Notes: generated by a model from the sequence alone, not told the origin. A DNA stretch of 64,000 nt from an uncultured Chlorobiaceae bacterium (GCA_903843305.1 CAIMPI010000020.1:44595-108594), one strand, 5' to 3'; shown: positions 52,763 to 64,000, numbered from the stretch's first letter. Numbers and translations are program-made.

Positions 52763-55700
52763 GTGCCTGAAAATATGAACGTTACGTTAAATGCAGGGCT
52801 CTATGATCCTCAGTTTGAGCATGACGCTTGCGGTGTAGGGTTTGTTGCCCATATCAAAGGTGTCAAATCTCATGATATTGTTGAGCAAGGTTTGCGCATC
52901 AATGAAAACCTGAAGCATCGCGGAGCATGCGGATGTGAAAAAAATACCGGTGACGGGGCAGGAATTCTTCTTCAAGTGCCGGACAAGTTTCTGCGCAGGG
53001 TTTGTGCTGAAGTAAACATCGATCTACCCCTTGACAAGCGATATGGTGTAGGTATGCTCTTTCTTCCGCCGGATATATCGCAGAGGCGTGCTATTGAGGA
53101 TATTTGCCGACAAATGATTCAGGCTGAGGGTCAGAAGTATCTCGGTTTCAGAAAAGTTGAGACTTGCAACGATTCCCTCGGCTATACAGCCCGATCACAG
53201 GAGCCCGTTGTTAAGCAGCTCTATGTTGGTTGGGGCAAGGATACTGTTTCAGAACTTGAATTTGAAAGAAAACTCTATATCATTCGCCGTCGCATTACCA
53301 AAAGGGTAAAATATACGGCAGGCCTTCTTGGGAGCAGCTTTTTCTATATTTCAAGTCTTTCTGGACGAACTATTGTGTATAAGGGTATGCTCCTTCCGGA
53401 GCAGGTAGGATTGTTTTATCCCGAACTGCACGATCCTGACATGGAGAGTGCCATTGCTATGGTGCACTCCCGTTTCAGCACAAATACTTTTCCGAGCTGG
53501 GACAGGGCGCATCCTTATCGTTTTTTGAGCCATAACGGAGAGATCAATACGCTCAAGGGCAATGTCAACTGGATGAAGGCGAGAGAAAAAAACATCGAAT
53601 CGAAGGTCTTTGGCAATGCGCTTGAAAATATCAAACCGGTGATTCTGGAAGATGGCAGCGATTCAGCTATTCTCGACAATGCTTTTGAGTTTCTCGTGCT
53701 TTCAGGTCGCTCGCTGGCTCATGCCGCCATGATGATTATCCCAGAACCATGGTCAGGCAATCATTCGATTTCCCCGGAGAAGAAAGCGTTCTATGAGTAT
53801 CACAGTTGTCTTATGGAGCCATGGGACGGCCCTGCATCAGTAACGTTTACGGATGGAGTGCAGATTGGTGCTGTTCTTGATCGCAATGGACTCCGCCCCT
53901 CACGCTATTACATTACAAAAGATGATCTTGTCATCATGGCTTCCGAGGTTGGGGTGCTTGATATTGCGCCGGAGCGGATTCTCAGAAAAGATCGCTTGCA
54001 ACCGGGCCGTATGTTTCTGGTCGATACTGCTCAGGGACGCATTATCTCTGATGAAGAGATCAAGAAAACTATTGCCAGTGAACAACCTTATGGCGAATGG
54101 ATTGAGCGGAACATTATCGATCTGGATGCGTTGGCCGATCATCCGCAGATGAAGAATCCTGATGAGGACAAGTACAGTCTCACTGCTCGTCAGAAAGTCT
54201 TTGGCTATACCCAGGAAGATATTGCCCTTCAAATCAAGATTATGAGTGAAAAAGGGGTCGAGCTGGTCGGATCGATGGGCAATGATACTCCTCTTGCGGC
54301 ACTGTCAAACAAGCCGAAGATGCTTTATGACTATTTCAAGCAACTTTTTGCGCAGGTGACGAATCCGCCGATCGATTCACTCCGAGAGGAACTGATAACT
54401 TCCACAACGGTCATGCTAGGTACTGAAGGTGAGTTGTTGGAGCCCTCAGAGGTGAATTGTCGCCGAATCAGGTTGCCACATCCTGTTTTGACCAATCAGG
54501 CTCTTGAAAAGATTCGTGGTATTGATAAACTTGGTTTCAGGGCAGTTACCCTGCCGATATTTTATGCAGTAGCGCAAGGTGGCAAAGGTATTGAAATTGC
54601 CATGCAGGATCTTTATCGTCACTCTGAGCAGGCAGCAAGTAAAGGGGTTAATATCATTATTCTTTCTGATAAAGGAGAACTCGAACGTGACCGAGCTCCG
54701 ATTCCTGCTCTGCTTGCTGTTTCCGGTTTGCACAATTTTCTTATTAATGCAGGCATCAGAACCAAGGTTGGTTTGGTGCTTGAATCAGCGGAACCAAGAA
54801 CAGTGCACCATTTTGCCATGCTTATCAGTTATGGCGTTGGTGCAGTGAATCCCTATATGGCATTTGAAACCATTCGCTCACTGGTTTCGTCAGGCCGCAT
54901 TACACTGGATGAAAAGATTGCAGTCAAGAACTATGTTAAAGCTGCCGTCAAGGGTGTTGTGAAAACCATGGCAAAGATGGGTATTTCAACCATCCAAAGC
55001 TATCGTGGAGCCCAGATTTTTGAGGCAGTTGGTCTCAATACCCAGCTTGTTGATGCCTATTTTACCCGTACGCCCACCCGTATTGAAGGTATTGGTCTTG
55101 ATGTTGTGGCCGAAGAGGTGCGCAGACGTCACGAAACGGTCTTTCCACCAACGGGCAACAAAGTTGATAGAGGTCTTGATGCTGGTGGTGAGCGTAAATG
55201 GCGACACAGCGGCGAATACCATCTTTTCAGTCCAGAAGCGATCCATTTTCTGCAGCATTCCTGCAGAACCGGCAATTACGACCTTTTCAAGAAGTACGAA
55301 AACCTTATTGATGATCAGAGTCAGCATTTTTGTACTATCCGGGGCTTGATGGATATCAAGTTCAGTAAGCATCCAGTGCCGATTGCGGAAGTTGAACCGG
55401 TTGAGGCAATCCTGAAACGCTTCAAGACAGGAGCAATGTCTTATGGTTCTATCAGCCAGGAGGCTCATGAAACCCTTGCCATTGCCATGAACAGGCTTGG
55501 GGGCAGGAGTAATACCGGTGAAGGTGGCGAAGATCCAGAGCGTTTTCAGAAAGATGCTAATGGTGATTCAAGAAAGTCTGCCATCAAACAGGTTGCATCA
55601 GGAAGGTTTGGTGTTACCAGTGAATATCTTGCCAGTGCCAATGAGATTCAGATCAAGATGGCTCAAGGCGCAAAACCAGGGGAAGGCGGGCAGCTTCCAG

Positions 55701-57376
55701 GGTCAAAAGTCTACCCGTGGGTTGCAAAAGTACGCCATTCAACGCCTGGAGTTGGTCTTATTTCTCCTCCTCCTCATCATGACATTTATTCAATTGAGGA
55801 TTTGGCGCAGCTTATTCATGATCTGAAAAATGCCAATCCTGATGCACGTATCAACGTAAAGCTGGTTTCTACTGTTGGCGTTGGTACCATTGCCGCTGGT
55901 GTTTCCAAGGCTCATGCAGACGTTGTTCTCATCAGCGGCCATGATGGAGGAACCGGAGCATCGCCTGTTTCAAGCATTATGCATGCTGGTATGCCATGGG
56001 AACTTGGTTTGGCAGAAGCGCACCAGACTCTTGTTTTGAACAATCTGCGCAGTCGTATTGTTGTGGAGGCAGATGGCCAGTTGAAAACCGCACGGGATAT
56101 AGTTGTTGCTGCCCTGCTTGGCGCTGAGGAGTTCGGTTTTGCCACAACAACTCTTGTTGTTATGGGGTGCATTATGATGCGTTGCTGTCAGGATGACTCC
56201 TGTCCAGTTGGTGTAGCCACACAGAATCCTGAACTGCGCAAGCATTTCAAAGGCAAGCCTGAACATGTGGAAAACTTCATGCGCTTTCTTGCGGAAGGAG
56301 TGCGGGAGTATATGTCGCGTCTCGGTGTGCGTACCCTGAATGAGCTTGTCGGACGTCCCGAACTGCTTAGCATGAAAAAATCTGTCAATCACTGGAAAGC
56401 GCAGGGAATTGATCTCTCCAAAATTCTCTATCAGGCTGAGGTGGGTGAGAATGAAACACGTTATTGCACCATCAAGCAGGAGCACGGTCTGGAAGAGAGT
56501 CTGGATTGCACAACACTGCTCTCTCTTTGCAAACCAGCGATCCAAAACAAGGAAAAAGTTGTTACCACTCTTCCCATCAGAAATACCAACAGGGTGGTAG
56601 GCACTATTGTTGGTTATGAAGTCACAAAAGCGCATGGTTCAAAAGGGTTGCCGGACGACACCATCCATATGAAATTTATCGGTTCTGCCGGTCAGAGTTT
56701 TGGAGCATTTATTCCGAATGGCATGACTCTTGAGCTTGAAGGCGACGCCAATGACTATATCGGTAAAGGACTTTCCGGAGGACGAATTATTGTCTATCAG
56801 TCCAAAGCCTCTTCTTTTGTAGCCGAAGAAAATATTATTATTGGCAATGTCGGCTTTTACGGTGCAACTTCCGGAGAAGCTTTTATCAGGGGAATGGCCG
56901 GAGAGCGTTTCTGTGTGCGCAACAGCGGTCTGCATGCAGTTGTTGAGGCGATCGGCGATCATGGTTGTGAATATATGACCGGAGGAATTGTCATAATTCT
57001 TGGTAAAACAGGCAGGAACTTTGCAGCAGGTATGTCGGGCGGTGTGGCTTATGTGTATGATGTTGATGGTTTGCTTGCTGGTAACTGCAATCATGACATG
57101 GTCGGTCTTTCTTCAATTGATGATCCGATGGAATTGGCAGAACTTCAGTCCATGATTGAACGGCATGTCGACTATACCGGAAGCGACCTTGGGCAATCTA
57201 TTCTTGATGACAGGGATGCTTTCCTCAAGCGATTTGTCAAAGTCATGCCGCACGATTACCGTCGTGCTCTTGAGGCCATGAAGGAGGTTGAGGCCGCAGG
57301 ACTCAGTGGTGATGAAGCGGTTATGGCAGCATTTCACAAAAATATTCACGACCCGTCCCGAGTTTCAGGGAATTGA
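52763..57376 (+). CDS. gltB: Glutamate synthase large subunit
   Basis: Makes glutamate from glutamine and 2-oxoglutarate. The protein has about 1537 residues. The amidotransferase Cys lies in [16 protein letters not shown] after a short propeptide that would be cleaved. The middle region and FMN-binding synthase domain follow, with [15 protein letters not shown] sequence at [17 protein letters not shown]. The 3Fe-4S cluster region reads [19 protein letters not shown], and a C-terminal beta-helix domain closes the protein ([20 protein letters not shown]). Start GTG 52763 or ATG 52775 are both possible. gltD follows after 25 bases. Confidence 0.97.
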   Translation: MPENMNVTLNAGLYDPQFEHDACGVGFVAHIKGVKSHDIVEQGLRINENLKHRGACGCEKNTGDGAGILLQVPDKFLRRVCAEVNIDLPLDKRYGVGMLFLPPDISQRRAIEDICRQMIQAEGQKYLGFRKVETCNDSLGYTARSQEPVVKQLYVGWGKDTVSELEFERKLYIIRRRITKRVKYTAGLLGSSFFYISSLSGRTIVYKGMLLPEQVGLFYPELHDPDMESAIAMVHSRFSTNTFPSWDRAHPYRFLSHNGEINTLKGNVNWMKAREKNIESKVFGNALENIKPVILEDGSDSAILDNAFEFLVLSGRSLAHAAMMIIPEPWSGNHSISPEKKAFYEYHSCLMEPWDGPASVTFTDGVQIGAVLDRNGLRPSRYYITKDDLVIMASEVGVLDIAPERILRKDRLQPGRMFLVDTAQGRIISDEEIKKTIASEQPYGEWIERNIIDLDALADHPQMKNPDEDKYSLTARQKVFGYTQEDIALQIKIMSEKGVELVGSMGNDTPLAALSNKPKMLYDYFKQLFAQVTNPPIDSLREELITSTTVMLGTEGELLEPSEVNCRRIRLPHPVLTNQALEKIRGIDKLGFRAVTLPIFYAVAQGGKGIEIAMQDLYRHSEQAASKGVNIIILSDKGELERDRAPIPALLAVSGLHNFLINAGIRTKVGLVLESAEPRTVHHFAMLISYGVGAVNPYMAFETIRSLVSSGRITLDEKIAVKNYVKAAVKGVVKTMAKMGISTIQSYRGAQIFEAVGLNTQLVDAYFTRTPTRIEGIGLDVVAEEVRRRHETVFPPTGNKVDRGLDAGGERKWRHSGEYHLFSPEAIHFLQHSCRTGNYDLFKKYENLIDDQSQHFCTIRGLMDIKFSKHPVPIAEVEPVEAILKRFKTGAMSYGSISQEAHETLAIAMNRLGGRSNTGEGGEDPERFQKDANGDSRKSAIKQVASGRFGVTSEYLASANEIQIKMAQGAKPGEGGQLPGSKVYPWVAKVRHSTPGVGLISPPPHHDIYSIEDLAQLIHDLKNANPDARINVKLVSTVGVGTIAAGVSKAHADVVLISGHDGGTGASPVSSIMHAGMPWELGLAEAHQTLVLNNLRSRIVVEADGQLKTARDIVVAALLGAEEFGFATTTLVVMGCIMMRCCQDDSCPVGVATQNPELRKHFKGKPEHVENFMRFLAEGVREYMSRLGVRTLNELVGRPELLSMKKSVNHWKAQGIDLSKILYQAEVGENETRYCTIKQEHGLEESLDCTTLLSLCKPAIQNKEKVVTTLPIRNTNRVVGTIVGYEVTKAHGSKGLPDDTIHMKFIGSAGQSFGAFIPNGMTLELEGDANDYIGKGLSGGRIIVYQSKASSFVAEENIIIGNVGFYGATSGEAFIRGMAGERFCVRNSGLHAVVEAIGDHGCEYMTGGIVIILGKTGRNFAAGMSGGVAYVYDVDGLLAGNCNHDMVGLSSIDDPMELAELQSMIERHVDYTGSDLGQSILDDRDAFLKRFVKVMPHDYRRALEAMKEVEAAGLSGDEAVMAAFHKNIHDPSRVSGN

Positions 57377-57401
57377 TGCCGGAAAAGATTAAATCATTGA
57401 T

Positions 57402-58877
57402 ATGGGAAAAGTTAAGGGTTTCATGGAGTACCAGAGAGTATTGCCAACTGACAGGGAGCCTCTGGAGAGAATAAACGACTGGCAGGAATTTCATCTGGAG
57501 ATGGCTGCCGGGGAACTGCAAAAGCAGGGTGCCCGTTGTATGGATTGCGGGACACCGTACTGCCATACCGGGTTTATGTTGAGTGGTATGACGAGTGGAT
57601 GCCCGATCCACAATCTTATTCCAGAGTGGAACGATTATGTTTACAACGGGTTTTGGCACGAGGCATACGATCGCCTGATAAAAACCAACAATTTTCCGGA
57701 ATTTACTGGCAGGGTTTGTCCTGCTCCATGCGAAGGCTCCTGTGTGCTCGGTATCATTGAACCTCCCGTTACCATCAAGAACATTGAATGCTCGATTATT
57801 GAGCATGCGTTTGCAGAAGGATGGGTCGAACCGAAAAAAATTCTCAACAGAACAGGAAAGCGAATTGCTGTTGTGGGATCGGGCCCTGCGGGACTTGCCT
57901 GTGCCGACCAGCTCAATAAGGCTGGCCATAGTGTGACGGTTTTTGAGCGTGACAAACGTTTCGGTGGCCTTATGATGTACGGTATTCCGAACATGAAGCT
58001 CGACAAAAAGTTTGTGGTAGAACGCCGTATTGACTTGATGAAGCAGGAGGGAATTACCTTTATTGAGAGTACCGAGGTTGGTGTCGACTATCCAGCAGAC
58101 AAGCTCCTTGAAGAGTTTGATGCCGTTGTGCTATGTACAGGCGCTTCAAAACCCCGCAACCTAACCGAAGAGGGTCGTGAACTTCCGGGTATTTATTTTG
58201 CCATGGACTTTCTGCGTTCCAGCACAAAAGCCCTGCTTGACGAAAGTACATTACTCCTGTCGGCCGTTGGTAAAAATGTTGTTGTTATTGGTGGCGGTGA
58301 TACCGGTACAGACTGTGTCGCGACGTCACTGCGCCAAGGTTGCAAAAGTGTTATACAGCTTGAGATTATGCCTAAGCCCCCTCTCGATCGCCAGCCAGAT
58401 AATCCGTGGCCGGAGTGGCCAAAAACCTTCAAAGTAGACTATGGGCAAGAAGAAGCAGCTCTTGTGCAGGGAGATGACCCGAGAAAATACTCCATGATGA
58501 CCAAGAAGTTTATTGCTGATGAAAAAGGCTTACTGAAAGCGGTTGAGGTCTCCAGGGTGGAATGGGTAAGAGACAATGGTCGGTTTGTTCCAGAACCAGT
58601 TGCAGGTACTGAACAGATTATCCCGGCAGAGCTTGTACTGCTTGCCATGGGATTCATCGGGCCTGAGGAGCATTTGTTGCAGCAACTTCAGGTTGTTCAG
58701 GACGAACGCTCAAATATCAAGGCTACCGAAAAAACATATCATACCAATCGGGATAGAATTTTTGCTGCTGGTGATGCTCGCCGAGGCCAGAGCCTTGTAG
58801 TTTGGGCAATTCATGAAGGCAGATCAGCAGCGCGTGAGTGTGATCGGTTTCTGATGGGTGGCACCTGTCTGCCGTAA
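57402..58877 (+). CDS. gltD: Glutamate synthase small subunit
   Basis: The electron-entry subunit of glutamate synthase, 491 residues. The N-terminal [4Fe-4S] cluster motifs are [28 protein letters not shown] and CPAPCEGSC. The FAD site is [15 protein letters not shown] and the NAD(P)H site is [13 protein letters not shown]. It is complete and co-transcribed with gltB. Its stop is 26 bases before the DUF4404-like gene. Confidence 0.97.
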   Translation: MGKVKGFMEYQRVLPTDREPLERINDWQEFHLEMAAGELQKQGARCMDCGTPYCHTGFMLSGMTSGCPIHNLIPEWNDYVYNGFWHEAYDRLIKTNNFPEFTGRVCPAPCEGSCVLGIIEPPVTIKNIECSIIEHAFAEGWVEPKKILNRTGKRIAVVGSGPAGLACADQLNKAGHSVTVFERDKRFGGLMMYGIPNMKLDKKFVVERRIDLMKQEGITFIESTEVGVDYPADKLLEEFDAVVLCTGASKPRNLTEEGRELPGIYFAMDFLRSSTKALLDESTLLLSAVGKNVVVIGGGDTGTDCVATSLRQGCKSVIQLEIMPKPPLDRQPDNPWPEWPKTFKVDYGQEEAALVQGDDPRKYSMMTKKFIADEKGLLKAVEVSRVEWVRDNGRFVPEPVAGTEQIIPAELVLLAMGFIGPEEHLLQQLQVVQDERSNIKATEKTYHTNRDRIFAAGDARRGQSLVVWAIHEGRSAARECDRFLMGGTCLP

Positions 58878-58902
58878 AATTTACTTAACCAGAGGGAGGA
58901 TT

Positions 58903-59172
58903 ATGGAACAGCAAAAACTCAGGGAACTCCTTGGCACACTTCATCGAGAGCTTGAACAGGTAGAATCTATTGATGAAACCACAGAAGTTGTTCTGTCAAA
59001 CCTCAGGGCTGATATGCAGCGTCTTCTCGATGAAAAAGTTGGCACTATTCATGAGGACGAATCTCTTATGGAACGGATGAATGAGGCCCTTGACCACTTT
59101 GAGACTGATCATCCCAAATTGAGTTTGACCATTCAGCATATTCTGGACAGTCTGGCAAAAATGGGCTTTTAA
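58903..59172 (+). CDS. DUF4404-like small protein
   Basis: An 89-residue soluble, acidic, helical protein: KLRELLGTLHRELEQVESID, then HEDESLMERMNEALDHFETDHPKLSLTIQHILDSLAKMGF. This is the DUF4404 pattern; the function is unknown. The start is fixed by a strong ribosome-binding site (GAGGGAGGA before ATG 58903). It lies between gltD and clpX and is probably in the same transcript. Confidence 0.8.
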   Translation: MEQQKLRELLGTLHRELEQVESIDETTEVVLSNLRADMQRLLDEKVGTIHEDESLMERMNEALDHFETDHPKLSLTIQHILDSLAKMGF

Positions 59173-59212
59173 ATTATAATTTTATTAATTGGACAGAAAG
59201 CAGGTTTGTTTC

Positions 59213-60529
59213 ATGACGAGAGAACGAGAACCGATAAAGGGAAAAACAAGAAGCGGCAACGGTACTACTGATCAAGTTTACTGTTCATTTTGTGGTCGAA
59301 GCGCCCAGGAGGTCAACAGCATGATTGCTGGTCCGAAAGCCTTTATATGCGACCGTTGTATCAAAACATCTTATGAGATCCTGCGGAAAGAGGTCAGTTC
59401 GATACAGCAAGCCGAACGGATTCCGGAACAGCCGTTTCAGCCTCGACTTGCAAGTCCCAAAGCTATCATGAATTCTCTTGACCAGTATGTCGTCGGGCAG
59501 GAGACGGCAAAAAAATCACTTGCTGTTGCCGTTTACAACCATTACAAGAGGATTGATTCGCAGGAGATCAAACATGAGCATGATGAAGTTGTTATTGAAA
59601 AAAGCAATATCCTGCTTATCGGCCCAACCGGTACAGGCAAAACCCTTCTTGCCCAGACGCTGGCCAATCTGCTTGAAGTTCCTTTTTCAATTGTCGATGC
59701 GACCTCACTGACCGAAGCGGGATATGTCGGCGATGATGTTGAAACTATTCTTGCCAGACTTCTTCATGCTGCCGATTTTAACCTTGAACGAGCAGAGCGC
59801 GGCATTATCTATGTTGACGAGATCGATAAAATTGCACGTAAATCGGCGAATGTCTCCATTACCCGTGATGTTTCTGGAGAGGGTGTTCAGCAGGCTTTGC
59901 TGAAGATTCTTGAAGGGGCGGTTGTTGGTGTTCCGCCGAAAGGAGGCCGCAAACATCCTGAACAGCAACTAATCAATATAAACACGAAGAATATCCTCTT
60001 TATTTGCGGCGGCGCATTTGAGGGTCTCGACAAGCTCATTGCCAAAAGAGTCTCAAAATCTTCAATGGGTTTTGGCGCAAAGGTTAAAACAACGCAGATT
60101 GGCTACGACCCTGAAATACTCAAGCTTGTCACTCAGGACGATCTCCACGAGTACGGGCTTATTCCCGAATTCATCGGTCGCCTTCCAGTGATTTCAACGC
60201 TTGATATGCTTGACGAAAAGGCTTTGCGCAATATTCTTGTTGAACCGAAAAACGCCATTACCAAACAGTACAAAAAGCTGTTTGAGATGGACGGCGTGGA
60301 GCTTGAGTTTGCTGAAGAGGCGCTTGACAAGGTAGTGAAAATTGCGATTGATCGTGGAACAGGGGCTCGCGCATTGCGTTCAGTGCTCGAAAACGTGATG
60401 ATCGACATTATGTTTGAGATTCCCTCGATGAAAAACACTCATAAATGCCGTATTACGGCCGATACTATAGAACAAAAAGCTCTTCCGGAATATTTTTCGG
60501 GTGAGGGAAAAAAGAAAAAATCGGCATAA
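59213..60529 (+). CDS. clpX: ATP-dependent Clp protease ATP-binding subunit ClpX
   Basis: The unfoldase of the ClpXP protease, about 438 residues. The N-terminal zinc finger has CSFCG and CDRC. The AAA+ core shows [18 protein letters not shown] (Walker A), [15 protein letters not shown] (Walker B), the substrate loop [19 protein letters not shown] in GGRKHPEQ, and [12 protein letters not shown]. It is complete. The start is set at ATG 59213; a TTG at 59189 is the alternative. Confidence 0.97.
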   Translation: MTREREPIKGKTRSGNGTTDQVYCSFCGRSAQEVNSMIAGPKAFICDRCIKTSYEILRKEVSSIQQAERIPEQPFQPRLASPKAIMNSLDQYVVGQETAKKSLAVAVYNHYKRIDSQEIKHEHDEVVIEKSNILLIGPTGTGKTLLAQTLANLLEVPFSIVDATSLTEAGYVGDDVETILARLLHAADFNLERAERGIIYVDEIDKIARKSANVSITRDVSGEGVQQALLKILEGAVVGVPPKGGRKHPEQQLININTKNILFICGGAFEGLDKLIAKRVSKSSMGFGAKVKTTQIGYDPEILKLVTQDDLHEYGLIPEFIGRLPVISTLDMLDEKALRNILVEPKNAITKQYKKLFEMDGVELEFAEEALDKVVKIAIDRGTGARALRSVLENVMIDIMFEIPSMKNTHKCRITADTIEQKALPEYFSGEGKKKKSA

Positions 60530-60599
60530 AGCACTGAATAAGGGTTTCTGTGTTTTGTGTTTAATTATTGAAAGTCTATATTAAAGGCCTTTTCAGGAA

Positions 60600-60676
60600 G
60601 GGCGATTAGCTCAGTTGGTTAGAGCGCTACATTGACACTGTAGAGGTCAGTGGTTCGAATCCACTATCGCCCACCA
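60600..60676 (+). tRNA. tRNA-Val (anticodon GAC)
   Basis: A complete cloverleaf. The acceptor arm GGGCGAT pairs with ATCGCCC. The D arm is followed by the anticodon stem CTACA/TGTAG with the loop TTGACAC (anticodon GAC). The T arm contains GGTTCGAATCC, and the 3' CCA is encoded. Confidence 0.97.
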
Positions 60677-60681
60677 AGATC

Positions 60682-60708
60682 AAAAGCACGGTTTGCCGTG
60701 CTTTTTTT
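60682..60708 (+). terminator. Terminator after tRNA-Val
   Basis: The stem AGCACGG/CCGTGCT with a 4-base loop, followed by seven T. Confidence 0.92.
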
Positions 60709-60833
60709 GGTAAAAAGCCACATGATATTTATAGCCGGTATGGGATTTAATCACTATTGGTCAATTCTCCGTAGCATTGCTATGGGGCTCATGTATTCGA
60801 TGAACTAAAAACAATTAAAACATGGAGAAAAGT

Positions 60834-61088
60834 ATGCAGACTATCTATACTGACGGGATTGCAAATATTACACTGATTGATGGTATTATCCGCATGGATC
60901 TTGTTAATATTACACAGGTCGAACAAGACAAAGCCAATATTCGTCAGGTTGCGGCTTTGGCAATGTCATTACCAGCTCTGCTTCGTACCCAGGAGCAACT
61001 TTCACTTGCGATCAACAAGATGGTTGAGGATGGTATACTGAAGAAGAATGACACACCACAAGCTGCTAACAATAGTACGTTTTCCTGA
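60834..61088 (+). CDS. Small conserved-looking protein of unknown function
   Basis: An 84-residue soluble protein that starts MQTIYTDGIANITLIDGIIR, with a ribosome-binding site GGAG before ATG 60834. An N-terminal strand pair (TIYTDGIANITLIDGIIRMDL) is followed by helix QVAALAMSLPALLRTQEQLSLAINKMVEDGIL. I recognise no family by name. It is transcribed alone, between the tRNA terminator and a hairpin at 61112-61137. Confidence 0.7.
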   Translation: MQTIYTDGIANITLIDGIIRMDLVNITQVEQDKANIRQVAALAMSLPALLRTQEQLSLAINKMVEDGILKKNDTPQAANNSTFS

Positions 61089-61111
61089 ATAAGGTTTGAG
61101 TATCGTTTTTA

Positions 61112-61137
61112 GGCAGCATCTTCTGAATGATGCTGCC
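61112..61137. terminator. Possible terminator hairpin
   Basis: A perfect 9-bp stem (GGCAGCATC with GATGCTGCC) and 8-base loop between convergent genes. There is no T run in the plus direction and only TAAAAA in the minus direction, so it is uncertain. Confidence 0.4.
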
Positions 61138-61170
61138 GAGTAAGGATGTGATTTATGTCGGCAGTTTTAT

Positions 61171-62763
61171 TTAGGCAGTCGGCACTGCGGCCTTCAGTGT
61201 AAAGAGATGATAGTTCATGCTGTCCTCAAGCGCGTGAAGACTAGCTTCGATGATGTTTGTCGAGACGCCAACGGTGCCCCATGTATAGTGGCCGTTGCTT
61301 GACTCTATCAGTACCCGCACTTTTGCACTGGTTCCCCGTTTCTCTTCTAGTACCCGGACTTTGTAATCCACAAGTTTGATGCTCTTGATCTCCGGATAAA
61401 AATGGAGGAGTGCTTTGCGGAGAGCCTTATCGAGAGCATTGACCGGGCCGTCACCGTCAGCGGCAATATGCTCAATCTCCTCTCCAACCCTTACCTTGAG
61501 CACGGCCTGGTCAACATTTTTGGCATCCTTACTCGATTCGATATGGACTTTAGTTTCAAGTACTTCAAAGAAGGGTTTGAAGTTGCCAAGCTCCTTGTGC
61601 AGCAGGAGTTCAAAAGAGGCTTCGGCTCCGTCAAACTGGTAGCCTTCGTGTTCAAGTTCCTTGATATGGTGGACAATATTTTTATAAAGCTCGCTTTTTT
61701 CAGGAAGACCTATGCCAAGTTCCTTAGCCTTGTAGCGAATGTTACTCTGGCCAGCAAGTTCTGAAACCAGAACTCGTTGATGATTACCAACAAGTTTCGG
61801 GTCGATATGTTCGTAGAGGGAACTCTCTTTCATGACAGCGCTGACATGGATACCGCCTTTGTGGGCAAATGCTGACTTGCCGACAAAAGGCGCTCGGGTA
61901 TTCGATGGCATATTCAAAATCTCATAGACAAACTTTGAGAGTGAAGTCAATTGATTTAGATGATGCACCGAAGTGAATGAGCGCTGCAGTTTCAGCATGA
62001 TATTGGGAATAATGCTGATAAGGTTGGCGTTGCCACATCGTTCGCCGATACCGTTGATGGTTCCCTGGATATGGGTTGCACCAGCTATGATTGCCGCAAT
62101 CGAATTTGCTACGGCAAGATCGCCATCATTGTGGGCATGAATGCCCACAGGTATACCGGTAACAGCCAGTACATGTGCTACAATATCCGCAACTTCATGA
62201 GGCAATGATCCGCCGTTGGTGTCGCACAGCACAATTCTTGATGCTCCACCCTCCACTGCTGCACGCAGCATCGTCAGGGAAAATTCGCGGTCATCTTTAT
62301 ACCCGTCGAAAAAATGTTCTGCATCAAAAAAGACCTCTCGTCCCTCTTGCTTGAGGAAGGCAACGGAGCGGTAAATTAAATCGGCATTCTCGTCATCTGA
62401 AATGCCAAGACTTTTCATGGAGTGGGCTTTCCATGTTTTTCCGAAGATGGTGATGACCGGAGTTTCGGAATGAAGCAGCCCAAGCAGGTTTGGATCGCTT
62501 TCAACGGAAGCTACTGTACGGGCAGTCGAGCCGAAGGAGCAGAGTTTTGCATGTTTGAGGTCAAGCTGCCGGGCCTTGATGAAAAACTCCTCATCTTTTG
62601 GGTTGCTGCTTGGCCATCCCCCTTCGATATAGTCCATGCCGAACTCATCAAGCTTTTGCGCGATAAGCAGCTTGTCCTGTACCGAAAGGTTAATATGTTC
62701 ACCCTGAGTGCCATCACGGAGGGTGGTGTCGTAAAGTTCTATTAACTTTGTTGTTCCAGTCAT
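61171..62763 (-). CDS. cimA: (R)-citramalate synthase CimA
   Basis: Condenses pyruvate and acetyl-CoA to (R)-citramalate, the first step of isoleucine synthesis from pyruvate. The protein has 530 residues. The DRE-TIM barrel start is LIELYDTTLRDGTQGEHINLS, followed by YIEGGWPSSNPKDEEFF, IVLCDTNGGSLPHEV, GIHAHNDGDLAVANSIAAI and GTINGIGERCGNANLI. The C-terminal regulatory domain is present. Its 5' end is next to leuD, so the genes form the operon leuC-leuD-cimA on the minus strand. Confidence 0.94.
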   Translation of the reverse strand: MTGTTKLIELYDTTLRDGTQGEHINLSVQDKLLIAQKLDEFGMDYIEGGWPSSNPKDEEFFIKARQLDLKHAKLCSFGSTARTVASVESDPNLLGLLHSETPVITIFGKTWKAHSMKSLGISDDENADLIYRSVAFLKQEGREVFFDAEHFFDGYKDDREFSLTMLRAAVEGGASRIVLCDTNGGSLPHEVADIVAHVLAVTGIPVGIHAHNDGDLAVANSIAAIIAGATHIQGTINGIGERCGNANLISIIPNIMLKLQRSFTSVHHLNQLTSLSKFVYEILNMPSNTRAPFVGKSAFAHKGGIHVSAVMKESSLYEHIDPKLVGNHQRVLVSELAGQSNIRYKAKELGIGLPEKSELYKNIVHHIKELEHEGYQFDGAEASFELLLHKELGNFKPFFEVLETKVHIESSKDAKNVDQAVLKVRVGEEIEHIAADGDGPVNALDKALRKALLHFYPEIKSIKLVDYKVRVLEEKRGTSAKVRVLIESSNGHYTWGTVGVSTNIIEASLHALEDSMNYHLFTLKAAVPTA

Positions 62764-62766
62764 AAA

Positions 62767-63333
62767 TCAGCGTTGAGCCATTAAATTTTCCTGTCGGGCA
62801 TAGGCAAAAATACCTCCCGCCTCGACGATGTTGAACACACTGCCCAGAGGATTGAGTTGATAGGTGATCTTGCTTGTAAGATTTTCAATGGTGTTTGCCT
62901 TAACATCGATTTTCAGCTCATCACCTGTTTTAATAACTTGATTAAGCTGTTCGACTGTTTCATAAGGAATCGCAAATCCACCATCAACACAGTTGCGGTA
63001 AAAGATTCTTGCGTAAGATTCTGCAATAATGGCTTTTACACCAGCGACTTTTAATGCGAAAGGTGCATGTTCCCTTGACGATCCGCATCCAAAGTTCGGG
63101 CCTGCAATGATGATGGTGAATGCTGAGTGAACATTACCTTCATCAATAAAGAGGATATTGCCTTCAGGAAGTCCTCCCTGTTCGGGTGGTACTCCTGAAA
63201 GGGCATATTTACCGTACAAAACAACCTCTTCAGGATCCGAAAGGCTATACACAAGATGTTCAGCCGGAATGATCTGGTCAGTATCGATATTTTTGCCTAA
63301 AACGTATGCTTTGCCCTGAATAATAGTTTCCAT
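62767..63333 (-). CDS. leuD: 3-isopropylmalate/(R)-2-methylmalate dehydratase small subunit
   Basis: The swivelling-domain subunit of the dehydratase, 188 residues: IQGKAYVLGKNIDTDQIIPA and FGCGSSREHAPFALKVAGVKAIIAESYARIFYRNC. Next to cimA it is probably used to turn citramalate into methylmalate, as well as in leucine synthesis. Three bases separate it from cimA, and leuC is 26 bases upstream. Confidence 0.94.
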   Translation of the reverse strand: METIIQGKAYVLGKNIDTDQIIPAEHLVYSLSDPEEVVLYGKYALSGVPPEQGGLPEGNILFIDEGNVHSAFTIIIAGPNFGCGSSREHAPFALKVAGVKAIIAESYARIFYRNCVDGGFAIPYETVEQLNQVIKTGDELKIDVKANTIENLTSKITYQLNPLGSVFNIVEAGGIFAYARQENLMAQR

Positions 63334-63359
63334 GTTGTTAATTCTCCTTACAAGTGCGA

Positions 63360-64000
63360 TCAGAGAAAATCTCTCGGATCAGTGAGTTTGCCAGTAATTG
63401 CTGATGCGGCTGCTGTCAGCGGTGAAGCAAGATAGACCCCTGCATGCTTACTGCCCATTCGTCCGGGGAAATTGCGGTTAGTTGTAGAGACTACGATGTC
63501 GTTATCAATCGAGCGTCCGACGGTATCAGCAGGGCCGCCAAGACATGCCGCGCATGAAGGGAGTGCAATGCTGCACCCTGCATCCTCAAAAATCTGTTTA
63601 AGTGTTTGGCCTTCGTAAAGTTCACACTCAAGGTCACGGGCAACTTTAACCGTAGCCGGCACAATGTTTGTTGTAACCGAAACTTTCTGTCCCTTCAGGA
63701 TTTTAGCCGCCATCACAAAATCGGTAAGTTTACCGCCAGTGCAGGAGCCGATATAGGATTTTGTGATTTTTGTGCCAGCAACACTTCTCACTGTAGCACG
63801 ATTATCAGGACTGTGAGGCTGGGCCACAACTGGTTCGAGTTCACGCACGTTGTAACAGTACTTACTGTGATATTGAGCATCCTGATCGCTCTGGAAGAGC
63901 TCGTAAGGCTTGTTGCTTCTTGCCTTCACATACTCCTCAGCGATCTTGTCAGCAGCAATAATACCGTTCATGCCTCCGGCTTCGATAGCCATGTTGGTCA
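63360..64000 (-). CDS. leuC: 3-isopropylmalate/methylmalate dehydratase large subunit, C-terminal part
   Basis: Partial: the 5' end lies beyond the right edge. The visible ~213 residues include GSCTGGKLTDFVMAAKIL and ALPSCAACLGGPADT, with cysteine ligands of the [4Fe-4S] cluster, and NRNFPGRMGSKHAGVYLASP. The sequence YNVRELEPVVAQPHSPDN suggests the shorter archaeal-type LeuC used with CimA. It is transcribed with leuD and cimA. Confidence 0.93.
   Translation of the reverse strand, partial: TNMAIEAGGMNGIIAADKIAEEYVKARSNKPYELFQSDQDAQYHSKYCYNVRELEPVVAQPHSPDNRATVRSVAGTKITKSYIGSCTGGKLTDFVMAAKILKGQKVSVTTNIVPATVKVARDLECELYEGQTLKQIFEDAGCSIALPSCAACLGGPADTVGRSIDNDIVVSTTNRNFPGRMGSKHAGVYLASPLTAAASAITGKLTDPRDFL

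Overview
The window looks like chromosomal DNA of a green sulfur bacterium (Chlorobiaceae, Chlorobium/Pelodictyon-like). The main evidence is a 74-residue chlorosome envelope protein of the CsmB/CsmF type at 48.35-48.57 kb. It is supported by System II cytochrome c maturation genes, cimA next to leuDC, and a dense set of c-type cytochrome and quinol-oxidising genes. The assignment comes from reading the proteins, not from a database search.

Layout. (1) 0-6 kb is a flexible region: the 3' part of hsdS, 28-bp palindromic repeats, a REP-associated tyrosine transposase that carries one of these palindromes inside its own reading frame, hsdR, then gene remnants including the N-terminal half of a DUF1016/YhcG-like protein. 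(2) 6-21 kb is mostly housekeeping: a TPR/O-GlcNAc-transferase-like protein, a minus-strand prfB (with a programmed +1 frameshift)-metallophosphoesterase-M23 peptidase operon, glgE and a trehalose synthase-maltokinase fusion, mazG, mnmE, and the ccsA/resB pair.

(3) 21.6-35.9 kb is a redox island and the most interesting part. It encodes a monohaem cytochrome-porin fusion with a G10 tract. A quinol:cytochrome c complex follows, split into Rieske, 2[4Fe-4S] ferredoxin, cytochrome b6, subunit IV, membrane-anchored octahaem cytochrome and lipoprotein cytochrome c. A cupredoxin comes next, then a TlpA/DUF4266/DUF3570/Ig-like/ApbE/DsbD block. The DUF3570 protein carries a motif matching the ApbE flavinylation signature. 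Together the genes could make a route for electrons between the cell exterior, periplasm and quinone pool.

(4) 36-48.3 kb holds rlpA, an NRAMP-like transporter, kup-terC, a pentapeptide-repeat protein, an atypical SDR, and a minus-strand operon (amgK-like, murU-like, namZ-like, sodium:solute symporter) that reads as a peptidoglycan-sugar recycling pathway. (5) 48.3-64 kb has the chlorosome gene, tadA, a DUF697 protein with a nitronate-monooxygenase-like enzyme, gpmA, gltB-gltD, a DUF4404 protein, clpX, tRNA-Val, a small conserved-looking protein, and cimA-leuD-leuC. The leuC gene runs off the right edge.

No rRNA gene, CRISPR array, prophage or complete insertion sequence other than the REP-associated transposase was seen.
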